This document shows, piece by piece, positions 1 through 8,999 of a stretch of 40,754 nt of DNA (positions within the stretch are counted from its first letter, which is position 1; each line of letters begins with the position of its first letter). A model generated the notes under the pieces. That model was not told the DNA's origin. It saw nothing but the letters and a program-made list of their open reading frames with translations, and did not search any database. A program made the position numbers and the translations under genes. The stretch lies in contig JANQRO010000185.1 of NCBI GenBank assembly GCA_028284525.1, forward strand, positions 1-40,754, written 5' to 3'. Source of the stretch: Myxococcota bacterium. GTDB lineage: Bacteria > Myxococcota_A > UBA9160 > PR03.

Positions 1-284
1 TGGCTCGGAAAGGGCAGGATGGACCGATCGTTCATCTCCTTGCCCATCGCCACGATCGGATCGCCGCCGGCGCCCATGATTCCGAAGGTCCGCACTCCGG
101 GCGGTGTCCCGCCGCTCTGGAAGACCCGCTTGCCAAGCCGGACGTGGGTCAGGAGTACCCTTCCGCGGGTGACCTGAACGAGTTCGGCCGCGGCCCGACC
201 CGGCTCCAGCTGCTGCCAATGCATATCCCAGCCGGCGACTGCCTCCCCGAACTCGTCGAAGTCATCGAACGACCACCTCGGCAC
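1..284 (-). CDS. AraC-family-like transcriptional regulator, N-terminal part (truncated by window edge)
   Basis: Manual reverse-strand translation from a likely GTG at 282-284 is open to base 1: VPRWSFDDFDEFGEAVAGWDMHWQQLEPGRAAAELVQVTRGRVLLTHVRLGKRVFQSGGTPPGVRTFGIMGAGGDPIVAMGKEMNDRSILPFPS. Resembles the N-terminal sensing domain of AraC-type regulators. Absent from the ORF track, probably because the stop lies outside the window. Confidence 0.45.
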   Translation of the reverse strand, partial: MPRWSFDDFDEFGEAVAGWDMHWQQLEPGRAAAELVQVTRGRVLLTHVRLGKRVFQSGGTPPGVRTFGIMGAGGDPIVAMGKEMNDRSILPFPS

Positions 285-381
285 CTGTCTACACGTCCCC
301 CATTCGTCGGTTGCGCGTTTTTGATGCTCTCCCCAGCGGGGCTCCGGTACCACTCTAGCGGGCGCGCCCCTCCCCTCTGCT

Positions 382-1734
382 TTGGAGACCATCGCCATGT
401 GTCGGAAGGCCGTTCTGACCGTCCTGGGCCTGCTCCTCGCCACGCTCGCCAACGCGCAGCAGCCGCCGGATCCCGAGATCTCGAAAGCGAAGACGTTCTT
501 CGAGACCGCCGGGAACCCGGGCGACCGCTGGATCGAGGGCGAGACGATGGTTCCCCACGTCGCGCCAGCGAGCCATTTCCAGGCCACGATGGTCTACTAC
601 CCGGGTGCCGAGGAGCTCCAGCCCGACGAGATGCGGGTCATCTTCATGGGCTCGGCGCCCTATCCAAACGAGTCCCAGTCGGGAATGAGCATTCTCGTGG
701 AGCTCGGAAACGGGAACCGCTTCGTCTTCGACCTGGGAATCGGGTCGCTGCGAAACTACAACGCGCTCATGATCCCCTTCAACACCATCAACCACGTGTT
801 CTTCACGCACCTCCACATGGACCACGTGAGCGATCTTCCGTACTTCACGATGTTCCGGCCGATTCAAGGAGGCTGGACACCGCTCCACATCTACGGACCG
901 AGCGGGTCGGATGAACAGTACGGAATCGCGCACATGGTCAAACACATGATGAAGATGACCGCCTGGCACCAGGACAGCTTCCACTCGTGGCCGATCGGAG
1001 AGGGCTACGCCCCCATCGTTCACGAGGTGGATTTCATGGACGCGGGCGGCGTCGCGTACGAAGCCGATGGCGTGGAGATCACGCACTGGCCGACATCGCA
1101 CACCAAAGACGGCGCGACGAGCTATCGACTCGACTGGAACGGCCGAAGCCTCTGCTACACCGGCGACAACCGACCCAACAGCCTGACCATCGAGTACTGC
1201 AAGGACGTCGACATTCTGATCAGCGAGGTGCAGACGGCGACGGTGTCCATCTCGTCGATGTCGCTCGGGATGCCGCCTGCCATGGCGGCGTATACGATCG
1301 ATACCTCGCACACGCCGGCGTACGGACTCGGGTACATCTGCAAGCAGACGAAGCCCAGGGTCTGCGTGGGCACGCACTACGGCTTCGATGACATCTTCAA
1401 CAATGAGGTCGTCGCCCAGGTGAGACATCACTACCGTGGCGCCTTTGCGTTCGGCGCCCCGGACCTCGTCACCTTCAACGTCCACGGAGACCGAAAGGTC
1501 TGGTGGCGGCCGGCCGTGACCGCCGGTACGGCGCAGACGCCGAGACCCGTCTTCGAGAGCGAGACCGTGACCTTGCCCGCACCCCGCCACCAGGTGCACG
1601 ACGTCATCAACGATCGGGTCAAGGCCAACGAGATCCCGCCGGAGAAGTGGTACCCCGAAGGCCACAAACCGGAGTTGGTGCGCGAGTGGCCACTCACCGA
1701 AGACCTCGAGATTCCAAACCCGTTCGCGAGGTAG
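382..1734 (+). CDS. Secreted MBL-fold metallo-hydrolase
   Basis: Signal peptide (MCRKAVLTVLGLLLATLANA-QQ). Metal motif HLHMDH, further ligands in PTSHTKDGA, YTGDN and VGTHYGF. Confidence 0.85.
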   Translation: METIAMCRKAVLTVLGLLLATLANAQQPPDPEISKAKTFFETAGNPGDRWIEGETMVPHVAPASHFQATMVYYPGAEELQPDEMRVIFMGSAPYPNESQSGMSILVELGNGNRFVFDLGIGSLRNYNALMIPFNTINHVFFTHLHMDHVSDLPYFTMFRPIQGGWTPLHIYGPSGSDEQYGIAHMVKHMMKMTAWHQDSFHSWPIGEGYAPIVHEVDFMDAGGVAYEADGVEITHWPTSHTKDGATSYRLDWNGRSLCYTGDNRPNSLTIEYCKDVDILISEVQTATVSISSMSLGMPPAMAAYTIDTSHTPAYGLGYICKQTKPRVCVGTHYGFDDIFNNEVVAQVRHHYRGAFAFGAPDLVTFNVHGDRKVWWRPAVTAGTAQTPRPVFESETVTLPAPRHQVHDVINDRVKANEIPPEKWYPEGHKPELVREWPLTEDLEIPNPFAR

Positions 1735-1950
1735 GGGCCGCGCGGGCGCGAAGCCGGTCGACCCGACTTCCCTCGGAGCCGGGGTCTTCGCCGGGACCCG
1801 TGCGAGGCGGACGCGGCCTCCGCATGAGCCCTCTGGGGGTTCTGGCACCACCGCTCCGTCGATGGCCTGAGGAGAATCTCGGAACCGCCGATCAAGCAAA
1901 CCGAGCGGGCGGCCGATGGAACCTAGAGGCGCTCTGGAGGCCTTGGCGGC

Positions 1951-2856
1951 ATGAACCGAATCCTCGTACTCAGCCTTCACGAAGATCGCGCGGGCCGAGC
2001 GGTGGCGCTGGCGTCCGAGCTCGCACGGCGCTCCGGCGCGACGGTGACCCTGGTCCGTGTGCTCGAGGAGCGCCTCGACGGGGTCGAAGACCGGGTGGGA
2101 GCGTCCGTCGGGTCGATCCGCAATCTGATCACCGAGACGGAGACACGAAGGGTGGGGGAGCTCGCCGACCGTCTCCGCGCCGACGGGATCGAGACCTCGT
2201 TCGAGGTGAGTTGGGGTGTGCCCTGGGAGGTGGTGGTCGAGCTGGTCGAACGCGACGGGTTCGACCTCGTCGTGAAGCCAGCGAGCGGGATCAACCGCGA
2301 CGGCCGTGTCTTTTTCGGGTCGACCGCGCTGCATCTCTTCCGCCGCTGTCCGTGCCCGGTGTGGGTGGTCGGGGACGATGGGCGCCCGCCGCGAAAGATC
2401 ATGGCTGCGATCGACCCATCGCGGGTCGGCCGGCGAAGGGAGGCGGCCGCTCGCATCATGGATTGGGCCCAACGGGTGGCGGGGTGGTCGAACGGTTCGG
2501 TCCACGCCGCGACCGCTTGGCACGTGCCGTTTGCGGAGCTTCTCGGCGACGATCTCTCCGAGGGCGACCACAAGACCATGTGGGAAGAGGCGCGCGCGGC
2601 TGCGGAGCGGGATCTCGACAACGTGCTCCGCGAGAGCGCGCTCGGTGACGCGCCCGACCGGGTCCACCTGATCGAAGGCCCGCCCCAAGATGCGTTGCCC
2701 CGGTTCGCCGAGGACGAGGAGATCGAGCTCATCGTCATGGGAACCCGCGGTCACGCAAGCCGGATCGGGGACCTGCTCGGCGAGACCGCGGAGACCATCA
2801 TCCGCCAGGTGCGCTCGTCGGTCCTGACGATCCCCCCGGCCGCGAGTCGCGGCTGA
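1951..2856 (+). CDS. Universal stress protein, two tandem USP domains
   Basis: Two Usp-like repeats; C-terminal IVMGTRGHASRIGDLLGETAETI...VLTIP. Confidence 0.85.
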   Translation: MNRILVLSLHEDRAGRAVALASELARRSGATVTLVRVLEERLDGVEDRVGASVGSIRNLITETETRRVGELADRLRADGIETSFEVSWGVPWEVVVELVERDGFDLVVKPASGINRDGRVFFGSTALHLFRRCPCPVWVVGDDGRPPRKIMAAIDPSRVGRRREAAARIMDWAQRVAGWSNGSVHAATAWHVPFAELLGDDLSEGDHKTMWEEARAAAERDLDNVLRESALGDAPDRVHLIEGPPQDALPRFAEDEEIELIVMGTRGHASRIGDLLGETAETIIRQVRSSVLTIPPAASRG

Positions 2857-2875
2857 GCCACGCCCGCCCGCACCG

Positions 2876-3943
2876 CTACCCCCCGATGTAGGACATCTCG
2901 ATCTTGGCCGCGCCCGGTCGCACTCGGCTTCGGAGCTCGGAGTAGCGATCGTCTCGGCGCCGCCACAGGGAGTCGATCCTCGCGACCAGCGCCTCATCGG
3001 TCGCTCCGGCGCGCAGGGCGCTCCGCAGGTCGCAGCCCCGAGACGCGAAGAGGCAGGTGTAGACGCTTCCTTCGGCGGAGAGCCGGGCTCGCGTGCACCC
3101 ACCACAGAACGGCTGCGTGACGGACGCGATCAGCCCGACCTCGCCAGCGCCGTCGCGGTAGCGGAAGCGTTTCGCGACCTCGCCCGGATAGTTCGGGTCC
3201 ACCGGCTCGAGCGGCCATTCGCGGCCGATCCGTTCGACGATGTCCCGCGCGGGAACGACGTCTTCGGGACGCCAGCCATTGGTCGCCCCGACGTCCATAT
3301 ACTCGACGAATCTCAGGATGTGGCCGGTCCCGCGGAAGTGGTCCGCCATCGGAACCACCTGGTGTTCGTTGAATCCCCGCCTGACGACCATGTTGATCTT
3401 CGCGGGAGCGAAACCGGCCGCACTCGCGGCCTCGATTCCCTCGAGGACCGCCGCGACCGGGAAGTCGACGTCGTTCATCGCTCTGAAGGTCGTATCGTCG
3501 AGGGCATCGAGACTCACGGTGAGACGCCGAAGACCCGCTCGTCGAAGCGCTCGGGCGCGCGAGAGGGTGAGCAGCGAGCCGTTCGTGGTCAGGCTGAGGT
3601 CTTCGAGGCCTTCGAGCCGGGCAATCGTTTCGACCAGCGTCTCGAGACCGCTTCGCAACATCGGTTCACCGCCGGTGATCCGGATCTTCCGAACGCCGAG
3701 ACCGATGAAGATCCCCGCGACGCGGGTGAGCTCCTCGAAGCTCAGCAGTGCTGCGCGCTTGAGGAACGCATGGTCCGGCCCGAAGACCTCTCGGGGCATG
3801 CAGTAGCGACATCGGAAGTTGCACCGGTCCGTCACGGAGATCCGGAGATCCCGAAGCGGTCGGTCGAACCCGTCGCGCGGAGCGGAGCCTTCTGTCATCG
3901 GGGCTGGCCGCGATCCGACCGCCAAAGGCCGCGCTCGATCCAC
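2876..3943 (-). CDS. moaA: GTP 3',8-cyclase MoaA (radical SAM)
   Basis: LRISVTDRCNFRCRYCMP (CxxxCxxC), KIRITGGEP, second cluster FCGGCTRARLSAEGSVYTCLF, C-terminal SYIGG. Start could also be the internal ATG at MTEGSAPRDG. Confidence 0.93.
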   Translation of the reverse strand: MDRARPLAVGSRPAPMTEGSAPRDGFDRPLRDLRISVTDRCNFRCRYCMPREVFGPDHAFLKRAALLSFEELTRVAGIFIGLGVRKIRITGGEPMLRSGLETLVETIARLEGLEDLSLTTNGSLLTLSRARALRRAGLRRLTVSLDALDDTTFRAMNDVDFPVAAVLEGIEAASAAGFAPAKINMVVRRGFNEHQVVPMADHFRGTGHILRFVEYMDVGATNGWRPEDVVPARDIVERIGREWPLEPVDPNYPGEVAKRFRYRDGAGEVGLIASVTQPFCGGCTRARLSAEGSVYTCLFASRGCDLRSALRAGATDEALVARIDSLWRRRDDRYSELRSRVRPGAAKIEMSYIGG

Positions 3944-4008
3944 CCGCGTCTCGATGCGCAGACACGTCTCGGGAACGAGGCCCGTCGGTGAAACTCCGTT
4001 TCCACGGG

Positions 4009-5271
4009 CTACCGCTCCGACGCAGCGCTGCGTAGCTCCTGCAGCGCCTCCTCTTCGATCTGTCGGACCCGCTCTCGCGAGAGCTGGAGCCGCTTTCCGA
4101 TCGACTCGAGGCTTTGGCGGTCCCCGCCGCCGAGTCCAAAGCGGAGGGAGAGAACCGTTCGCTTCCGACCGCTCAGCCGCGGCAACAACGCGCCCACCGT
4201 GGCCCTCGCTTCTTCGACCAGCAACCCATCCACCGGGTCGGTCATTTCGGGATCGGCCAGGGTCTCGCCCAAGCGGAGATCGTCACAGCTCGGGACGGGT
4301 GTCTCGAGCGAGACCGGCTGCCGGTCGGCCATCCGCAGCCGAGCGACCTCCCCGGTGTCGAGCCCACATCGAGCGGCGACCTCGGCCTCGTCTGCCTCGT
4401 GGCCGAGCGCCTGCTGGAGCGCCGCCTCGGCCCGCGCGATGCGCCGGATCCGGTCGTAGAGATGTGCGGGAAGCCGCACGGTTCGCGATCGGTTCTGGAT
4501 TCCGCGAACACACGCCTGATGGATCCACCACGCGCCGTAGGTCGAGAACCTGAACCCCCGCTCCGGGTCGAATTTCTCGACCGCGCGCAACAAGCCCAGA
4601 TTGCCTTCCTGGACAAGATCGTCGATCGACAGACCCAAGCCGCGGTAGCGGTGCGCGATCCTGACCACCAGGCGGAGGTTGTGGCGGGCGAAGCGACCGC
4701 GACATTCGAGCATCTCTCGCTCGCTCTGGCGGATCCGGGGCCAAAGCCCACGCCATTCCGCCCTCGGCACTCCAGCGACCCGATGGAGAGGCTTCCCGCC
4801 CTGCTCCTCCTGTCGTCGCAGGTGCGCCAGCACTTCGGCGTAGAACTCGGGAGCGAAGTGGGCGCTCCGCATCGCGGCCCGCAGCTGCGCCCGCTGCTCC
4901 CCGGGGCGCGCGTCGGCGCGCGGCTCGTCGAGAGAGAGGGCGAGTTGCTCCAACACCGCGTCTCGCTTCGCGAGGACCGGCGCGGCCGGCCGATCGAACA
5001 GAGACGCGGTGGAGCGCCCCGTGCGGCGTAGGGCTCGCCAACGGTCGACCGCGAGCGTGGCTGTGAGGGGAAGCTCCAGGAGGCCCTCCTGGAGGGCGCG
5101 CCGATGGGCGCGAAACGACCTCGCGAGAGCGAGTTGCTCTTCTTTTCGAAGCACGCGGATGTGGCGGATCTCCCGCAGATAGGGCGAGAGGGGGTCCAGA
5201 CGGTCTCTGGCCCCTCCCCGCAGTGCGTGTCGTCGATTCCTCGGTATTTCAGAACGTCGCGTCGCCGACAT
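4009..5271 (-). CDS. RNA polymerase sigma factor, RpoD/RpoS family
   Basis: Region 1.2 [10 protein letters not shown]; region 2 [56 protein letters not shown]; region 4.2 [17 protein letters not shown]. Confidence 0.92.
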   Translation of the reverse strand: MSATRRSEIPRNRRHALRGGARDRLDPLSPYLREIRHIRVLRKEEQLALARSFRAHRRALQEGLLELPLTATLAVDRWRALRRTGRSTASLFDRPAAPVLAKRDAVLEQLALSLDEPRADARPGEQRAQLRAAMRSAHFAPEFYAEVLAHLRRQEEQGGKPLHRVAGVPRAEWRGLWPRIRQSEREMLECRGRFARHNLRLVVRIAHRYRGLGLSIDDLVQEGNLGLLRAVEKFDPERGFRFSTYGAWWIHQACVRGIQNRSRTVRLPAHLYDRIRRIARAEAALQQALGHEADEAEVAARCGLDTGEVARLRMADRQPVSLETPVPSCDDLRLGETLADPEMTDPVDGLLVEEARATVGALLPRLSGRKRTVLSLRFGLGGGDRQSLESIGKRLQLSRERVRQIEEEALQELRSAASER

Positions 5272-5346
5272 GCTCGTGGTCGACCTATCGGGGGTGGTGG
5301 AGTGCCTCCCTGGCCCCCGAGGAGATCGAAGAGCGCTCCTCAGCGG

Positions 5347-5538
5347 TTACGCCGTGGATTCGGCTACGGACATCGCCGTCGCTGCGCTGGAGCTCGACGG
5401 CGCCGCGAGGGATCCCGCCTGGTGGGCGGCGGAGTCCTCGACCTGGGCCAGGCCAGCGAGGTAGAACAGGGCTGTCAACGCGACGAGGGATCTGCGAACT
5501 CTCCTCACTTCTCGTGCCTCCTCGTTCGATCGCGGCAT
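5347..5538 (-). CDS. Possible small secreted or membrane peptide (uncertain)
   Basis: Internal ATG of a track ORF gives MPRSNEEAREVRRVRRSLVALTALFYLAGLAQVEDS..., with a signal-like hydrophobic segment after RR. No family recognised. Confidence 0.2.
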   Translation of the reverse strand: MPRSNEEAREVRRVRRSLVALTALFYLAGLAQVEDSAAHQAGSLAAPSSSSAATAMSVAESTA

Positions 5539-5625
5539 GGGGGGCCGGAGCGGCGTCTTCCGCGATCTCGACACGATCTTCGCCAAGATCCTGGATTCGT
5601 TCCAATAGATAAATAAGTACCGATC

Positions 5626-5642
5626 CATCGTTTTGGACGATG
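5626..5642. promoter_or_regulatory. Inverted repeat CATCGT-N5-ACGATG in AT-rich segment upstream of LysR gene
   Basis: Read directly: catcgt tttgg acgatg. Confidence 0.35.
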
Positions 5643-5723
5643 ACTCGGTCCGACCCCGGGCGTCGTCCGGGCGCCCGCAACGCCTCTCCGATCCATCTGA
5701 AAAGAAAAGCAATTTTCTATATT

Positions 5724-5740
5724 CTTCGAAATATTCGAAG
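5724..5740. promoter_or_regulatory. Perfect inverted repeat CTTCGAA-ATA-TTCGAAG (LysR-box-like T-N11-A) just upstream of the LysR start
   Basis: 7-bp perfect arms with 3-nt spacer; contains T-N11-A; 10 bp upstream of GTG at 5751; its right end overlaps a GAAGGG Shine-Dalgarno-like sequence. Confidence 0.55.
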
Positions 5741-5750
5741 GGTCGATACC

Positions 5751-6650
5751 GTGGAATCGCTCAACTACCACCATCTGCTCTACTTCTACACGGTCGCGCG
5801 CGAGGGCAGCGTCACCAAGGCTTCGGAGGTGCTGCGTCTCGCGCAACCGACGCTGTCGGGCCAGATCCGGAAGCTGGAAGAGGCGTTGGACGAGAAGCTC
5901 TTCGTGCGAGAGGGGCGCAACCTCGCGCTCACCGACGTCGGCCGCGTCGTCTACCGCTACGCCGACGAGATCTTTTCGCTGGGTCGCGAGATGCAGGACG
6001 CGCTGCGCGGTCGCCCGAGCAACCGCCCGGCCAAGCTCCTGGTGGGGATCTCCGACGCGGTGCCCAAGCTCGTCTGCCACCGCCTCCTCGAGACCGCGCT
6101 CCACCTCGACGAGCCGGTCGAGCTCGTGCTCTACGAGGGCAAGACCAACGACCTCCTCGCGGCACTCGCGGTCCAGGAGTACGACGTCGTGCTCACCGAC
6201 GCCGCGCTCGGCCCCCCGGTTCGCGTCAAGGCCTTCAACCACTCCCTGGGCGGTTGCGCCGTGGGTTTCTTCGCCGAGAAGCGTCTCGCCCGCCGCTACC
6301 GCACAGGCTTTCCGAAGAGCCTCGAGGGGGCGCCGATGCTCTTGCCGACCCGCAACACGTCCCTCCGGCGCTCGCTCGAGCTCTGGTTCGACGAGGTGGG
6401 CGTGCGCCCGACGGCGGTGGCGGAGATCGAGGACACGGCGCTGATGAAGGTGTTTGGTCAGCACGGAACGGGGATCTTTGCCGCGCCGATCGTGGTGAGC
6501 GACGAGATCCACAAGACCCACGGCGTCCAGCTGGTGGGCGTGAGCGAAACCGTGCGCAAGGAGTTCTTCGCCATCACCGTCGAGCGACGCCTCACCCACC
6601 CTGCGGTGGCGGCCATCGCCAACGCCGCCCGGGACGGTCTGCTCTCGTAG
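5751..6650 (+). CDS. LysR-family transcriptional regulator (NhaR-like)
   Basis: LNYHHLLYFYTVAREGSVTKASEVLRLAQPTLSGQIRKLEEALDEKLFVREGRNLALTDVG is typical LysR/NhaR HTH. GTG at 5751 preferred over the track start at 5640, because the homology begins at ESLNYHH and the intervening DNA is AT-rich and palindromic. Confidence 0.9.
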   Translation: MESLNYHHLLYFYTVAREGSVTKASEVLRLAQPTLSGQIRKLEEALDEKLFVREGRNLALTDVGRVVYRYADEIFSLGREMQDALRGRPSNRPAKLLVGISDAVPKLVCHRLLETALHLDEPVELVLYEGKTNDLLAALAVQEYDVVLTDAALGPPVRVKAFNHSLGGCAVGFFAEKRLARRYRTGFPKSLEGAPMLLPTRNTSLRRSLELWFDEVGVRPTAVAEIEDTALMKVFGQHGTGIFAAPIVVSDEIHKTHGVQLVGVSETVRKEFFAITVERRLTHPAVAAIANAARDGLLS

Positions 6651-6736
6651 CGGTCGACCCGGTGCCCCGCCCGTCACGGGCAAGAGAAGCGCGGCCCCGC
6701 GCGCAACGGCGGAGCTCGGCAGCGCCGCGAGCGCTC

Positions 6737-7291
6737 CTAGTCTTCGAGACCGCGAATCGCGCGCAGACGGCTCCTTGCGGAGACCTTTCGCAGGCCCTCC
6801 GAGGATCGCCGGAAGAAGGCAGAGCTCTGTCGGATGAGCTCGACAGGCGACTCCGCGACGAGCTTCCCGACGAAGCGCTCCGCCCGCGCGGTGGTCTCCT
6901 CGAGAAAGCGAACGCCCGCGGGAGTGAGCGAGACCACCCTCTCGCGCCCCGAATTCGGATCGACCCTCACTTCGATCAGCTCGAGCGGGGGGCGCGCCAA
7001 CACCCGGAGCGCTTGAGAGATCGCGGGGCTCGACACCTCGAACCACCGCCGCATCGCCGCCTCGATCTGTTTGCGGCGCATCCGGAGACCCCCGTCGCCT
7101 TCGGAGTGGATCAGCCACAGGATCGCGAACTGCTTGCGGCTCAAGCGGTCTCGAAGGACGTCCTCGATCGCCATCCCGATCTGGTAATGGACGGGGTAGA
7201 AGTGCTCGAGGAGCTCGGAAACGGCTGCGTCCCGCGCAGCTCGCTGGTCTTCGCGCGCTCGGCTTCGAGACGAGTCAGAGGGCAACCGCAA
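6737..7291 (-). CDS. MarR-family winged-helix transcriptional regulator
   Basis: SRKQFAILWLIHSEGDGGLRMRRKQIEAAMRRWFEVSSPAISQALRVLARPPLELIEVRVDPNSGRERVVSLTPAGVRFLEE; apparent TTG start. Confidence 0.8.
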   Translation of the reverse strand: MRLPSDSSRSRAREDQRAARDAAVSELLEHFYPVHYQIGMAIEDVLRDRLSRKQFAILWLIHSEGDGGLRMRRKQIEAAMRRWFEVSSPAISQALRVLARPPLELIEVRVDPNSGRERVVSLTPAGVRFLEETTARAERFVGKLVAESPVELIRQSSAFFRRSSEGLRKVSARSRLRAIRGLED

Positions 7292-7300
7292 GCCCCGCCG

Positions 7301-7357
7301 TGAAAATTATTTCATCCGCCAAAACATTATTATATCTTTTCTTTTTCAATTTTGAAA
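7301..7357. promoter_or_regulatory. Divergent control region with two palindromes built from TGAAA/TTTCA half-sites
   Basis: TGAAA-ATTA-TTTCA at 7301-7314 and TTTCAA-TT-TTGAAA at 7344-7357 in an AT-rich island between the MarR and P450 genes. Confidence 0.5.
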
Positions 7358-7433
7358 TAGAATGCGGGACAGACGGACGTCCGAGCGCCCGGGCGCGGAT
7401 CCGGGCCCAAGGAGGCCGTAAGGGAGACGAGGG

Positions 7434-8651
7434 ATGAGTCAGGGGAGCCCGCCGGTCACCTACAACCCGCTCGACCCCGAGTTTCTCCGGGACCCCTATC
7501 CGCACTACGCGGCGCTCCGCCACCACGCGCCAGTCGCCTGGGTGCCCGCGCTGAAGAGTTTCGCGGTGTCGCGATACGACGATGTGGTCGCCGTCTTGTC
7601 CGACCCGGCGACCTTCTCGTCCGCCGAGTTCTGGCCGACCGTGTTCGGCGAGTACGACCCCGTACCGGAGTCGCTCCCGATGCTCTCCCTCGACCCCCCC
7701 GCGCACTTGCGCATCCGCAAGCTGGCGAACAAGGCGTTCATCCCGCGCACCCTCCATCAGCTCGAAGACAAGATCTACCGGGTGGCCCACGAGCTCGTGG
7801 ACGACATCGTCGAGCGCCACGGGATGACGGGTGTCGTCGACCTGGTGCCGGAATTCAACGCGCTGTTCCCGATCTCCGTGATCGCCGACTCGCTCGGGGT
7901 CGACGTGGCGCGACGCGTGGACCTCAAGCGTTGGGTCTCGGACCTGCTCGCGGCGGGGAACCGAGCGGCGCTCGCCGAGGATCGACTGGCGGAACTCGCC
8001 AAGAGCTCCGACGAGGTTCGCGCCTACCTCTCCGATCTCTACGACCGCAAGTCCGCCGATCCTGCGGACGACCTCATCAGCTCGATCATCGCGGCCGAAG
8101 TGGACGGAGAGCGACTGTCCAAGATCGAAGTCATGGCGATGGCGATGGTCCTGCTCGTCGGCGGTGTGGAAACCGTGGCGAATCTCCTCGGGAGCACCTT
8201 TGTGGAACTGAGGAGCCATCCAGACGCACTTCGTCGGGTGCGGGAAGACCCCAAACGGATCCCAGCCCTCCTGGACGAGGTGATGCGATACAACACACCC
8301 GTGCAGACGATCATGCGAAATACCACGCGGGATACCGAGATCGCGTCGGTGCCGGTCCCGAAGGGATCCGTCGTATTCGCGCTCCTCGGTTCGGCGAACC
8401 GGGACGTCGCGCATTTTCCGGACCCGGACGTATTCGACATCGACCGGAAAGCCGAGAAGCTCATGTCCTTTGGCCACGGTCCGCATTTCTGCATCGGGAG
8501 CCACCTCGCCCGAATGGAGGCGAAGATCGCTCTCGACGTGTTGCTGGAGCGCTTCCCGACCCTCGACTTCCCCGATGCCGAGACCGAGTGGATCCAGTCG
8601 TTCATCGTCCGGGGTCCGCTCTCGGTTCCGGTCTCGTTCGCGGCGCACTAG
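7434..8651 (+). CDS. Cytochrome P450
   Basis: Heme motif FGHGPHFCIG, ExxR in LDEVMRYNTPVQTIMR, I-helix LLVGGVETVANL. Confidence 0.97.
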   Translation: MSQGSPPVTYNPLDPEFLRDPYPHYAALRHHAPVAWVPALKSFAVSRYDDVVAVLSDPATFSSAEFWPTVFGEYDPVPESLPMLSLDPPAHLRIRKLANKAFIPRTLHQLEDKIYRVAHELVDDIVERHGMTGVVDLVPEFNALFPISVIADSLGVDVARRVDLKRWVSDLLAAGNRAALAEDRLAELAKSSDEVRAYLSDLYDRKSADPADDLISSIIAAEVDGERLSKIEVMAMAMVLLVGGVETVANLLGSTFVELRSHPDALRRVREDPKRIPALLDEVMRYNTPVQTIMRNTTRDTEIASVPVPKGSVVFALLGSANRDVAHFPDPDVFDIDRKAEKLMSFGHGPHFCIGSHLARMEAKIALDVLLERFPTLDFPDAETEWIQSFIVRGPLSVPVSFAAH

Positions 8652-8661
8652 GAGTCGACCC

Positions 8662-8973
8662 GTGGCGTCGCCGACTGCACACGCCATCGCGACCCTCTCC
8701 GAGCTCCGGGCCAAACGGCGCCTCGCGGTCGAGATCGCGGGGCAGGACGTCGCCGTCTTCCTCGTCGGCGACACGATCGTCGCGACCAACGGAAGGTGCC
8801 CCCACGAAGGGGGACCGCTCGGGGAGGGCGACCTGGAAGGACCGACCCTCACCTGCCCCTGGCACGGCTGGTCCTACGACCTGCGTACGGGGGAATGCGA
8901 AGAAGACCCCGACACGGAACTCGAGCTCTACGACGTGACGATCGAGGCCGATCGGATCCTCGTCCGGCTGTGA
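8662..8973 (+). CDS. Rieske-type [2Fe-2S] ferredoxin
   Basis: CPHEGGPLGEGDLEGPTLTCPWHGWSYDLRTGEC. GTG at 8662 lies 10 nt after the P450 stop; the track start at 8470 lies inside the P450 gene. Confidence 0.92.
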   Translation: MASPTAHAIATLSELRAKRRLAVEIAGQDVAVFLVGDTIVATNGRCPHEGGPLGEGDLEGPTLTCPWHGWSYDLRTGECEEDPDTELELYDVTIEADRILVRL

Positions 8974-8999
8974 ACCCGCATCCGACCGAAAGGAGCACC

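Noticed and set aside
355-3105. 916-aa minus-strand ORF
   Set aside because: Antisense to the MBL and USP genes and out of frame with MoaA; no recognisable motif.
5104-5616. Plus-strand ORFs between the sigma factor and LysR genes
   Set aside because: No recognisable domain and partly antisense to the sigma gene; low-complexity Arg-rich translations.
5505-7118. 537-aa minus-strand ORF
   Set aside because: Covers the LysR gene in antisense and the MarR gene in the wrong frame; composition typical of shadow ORFs.
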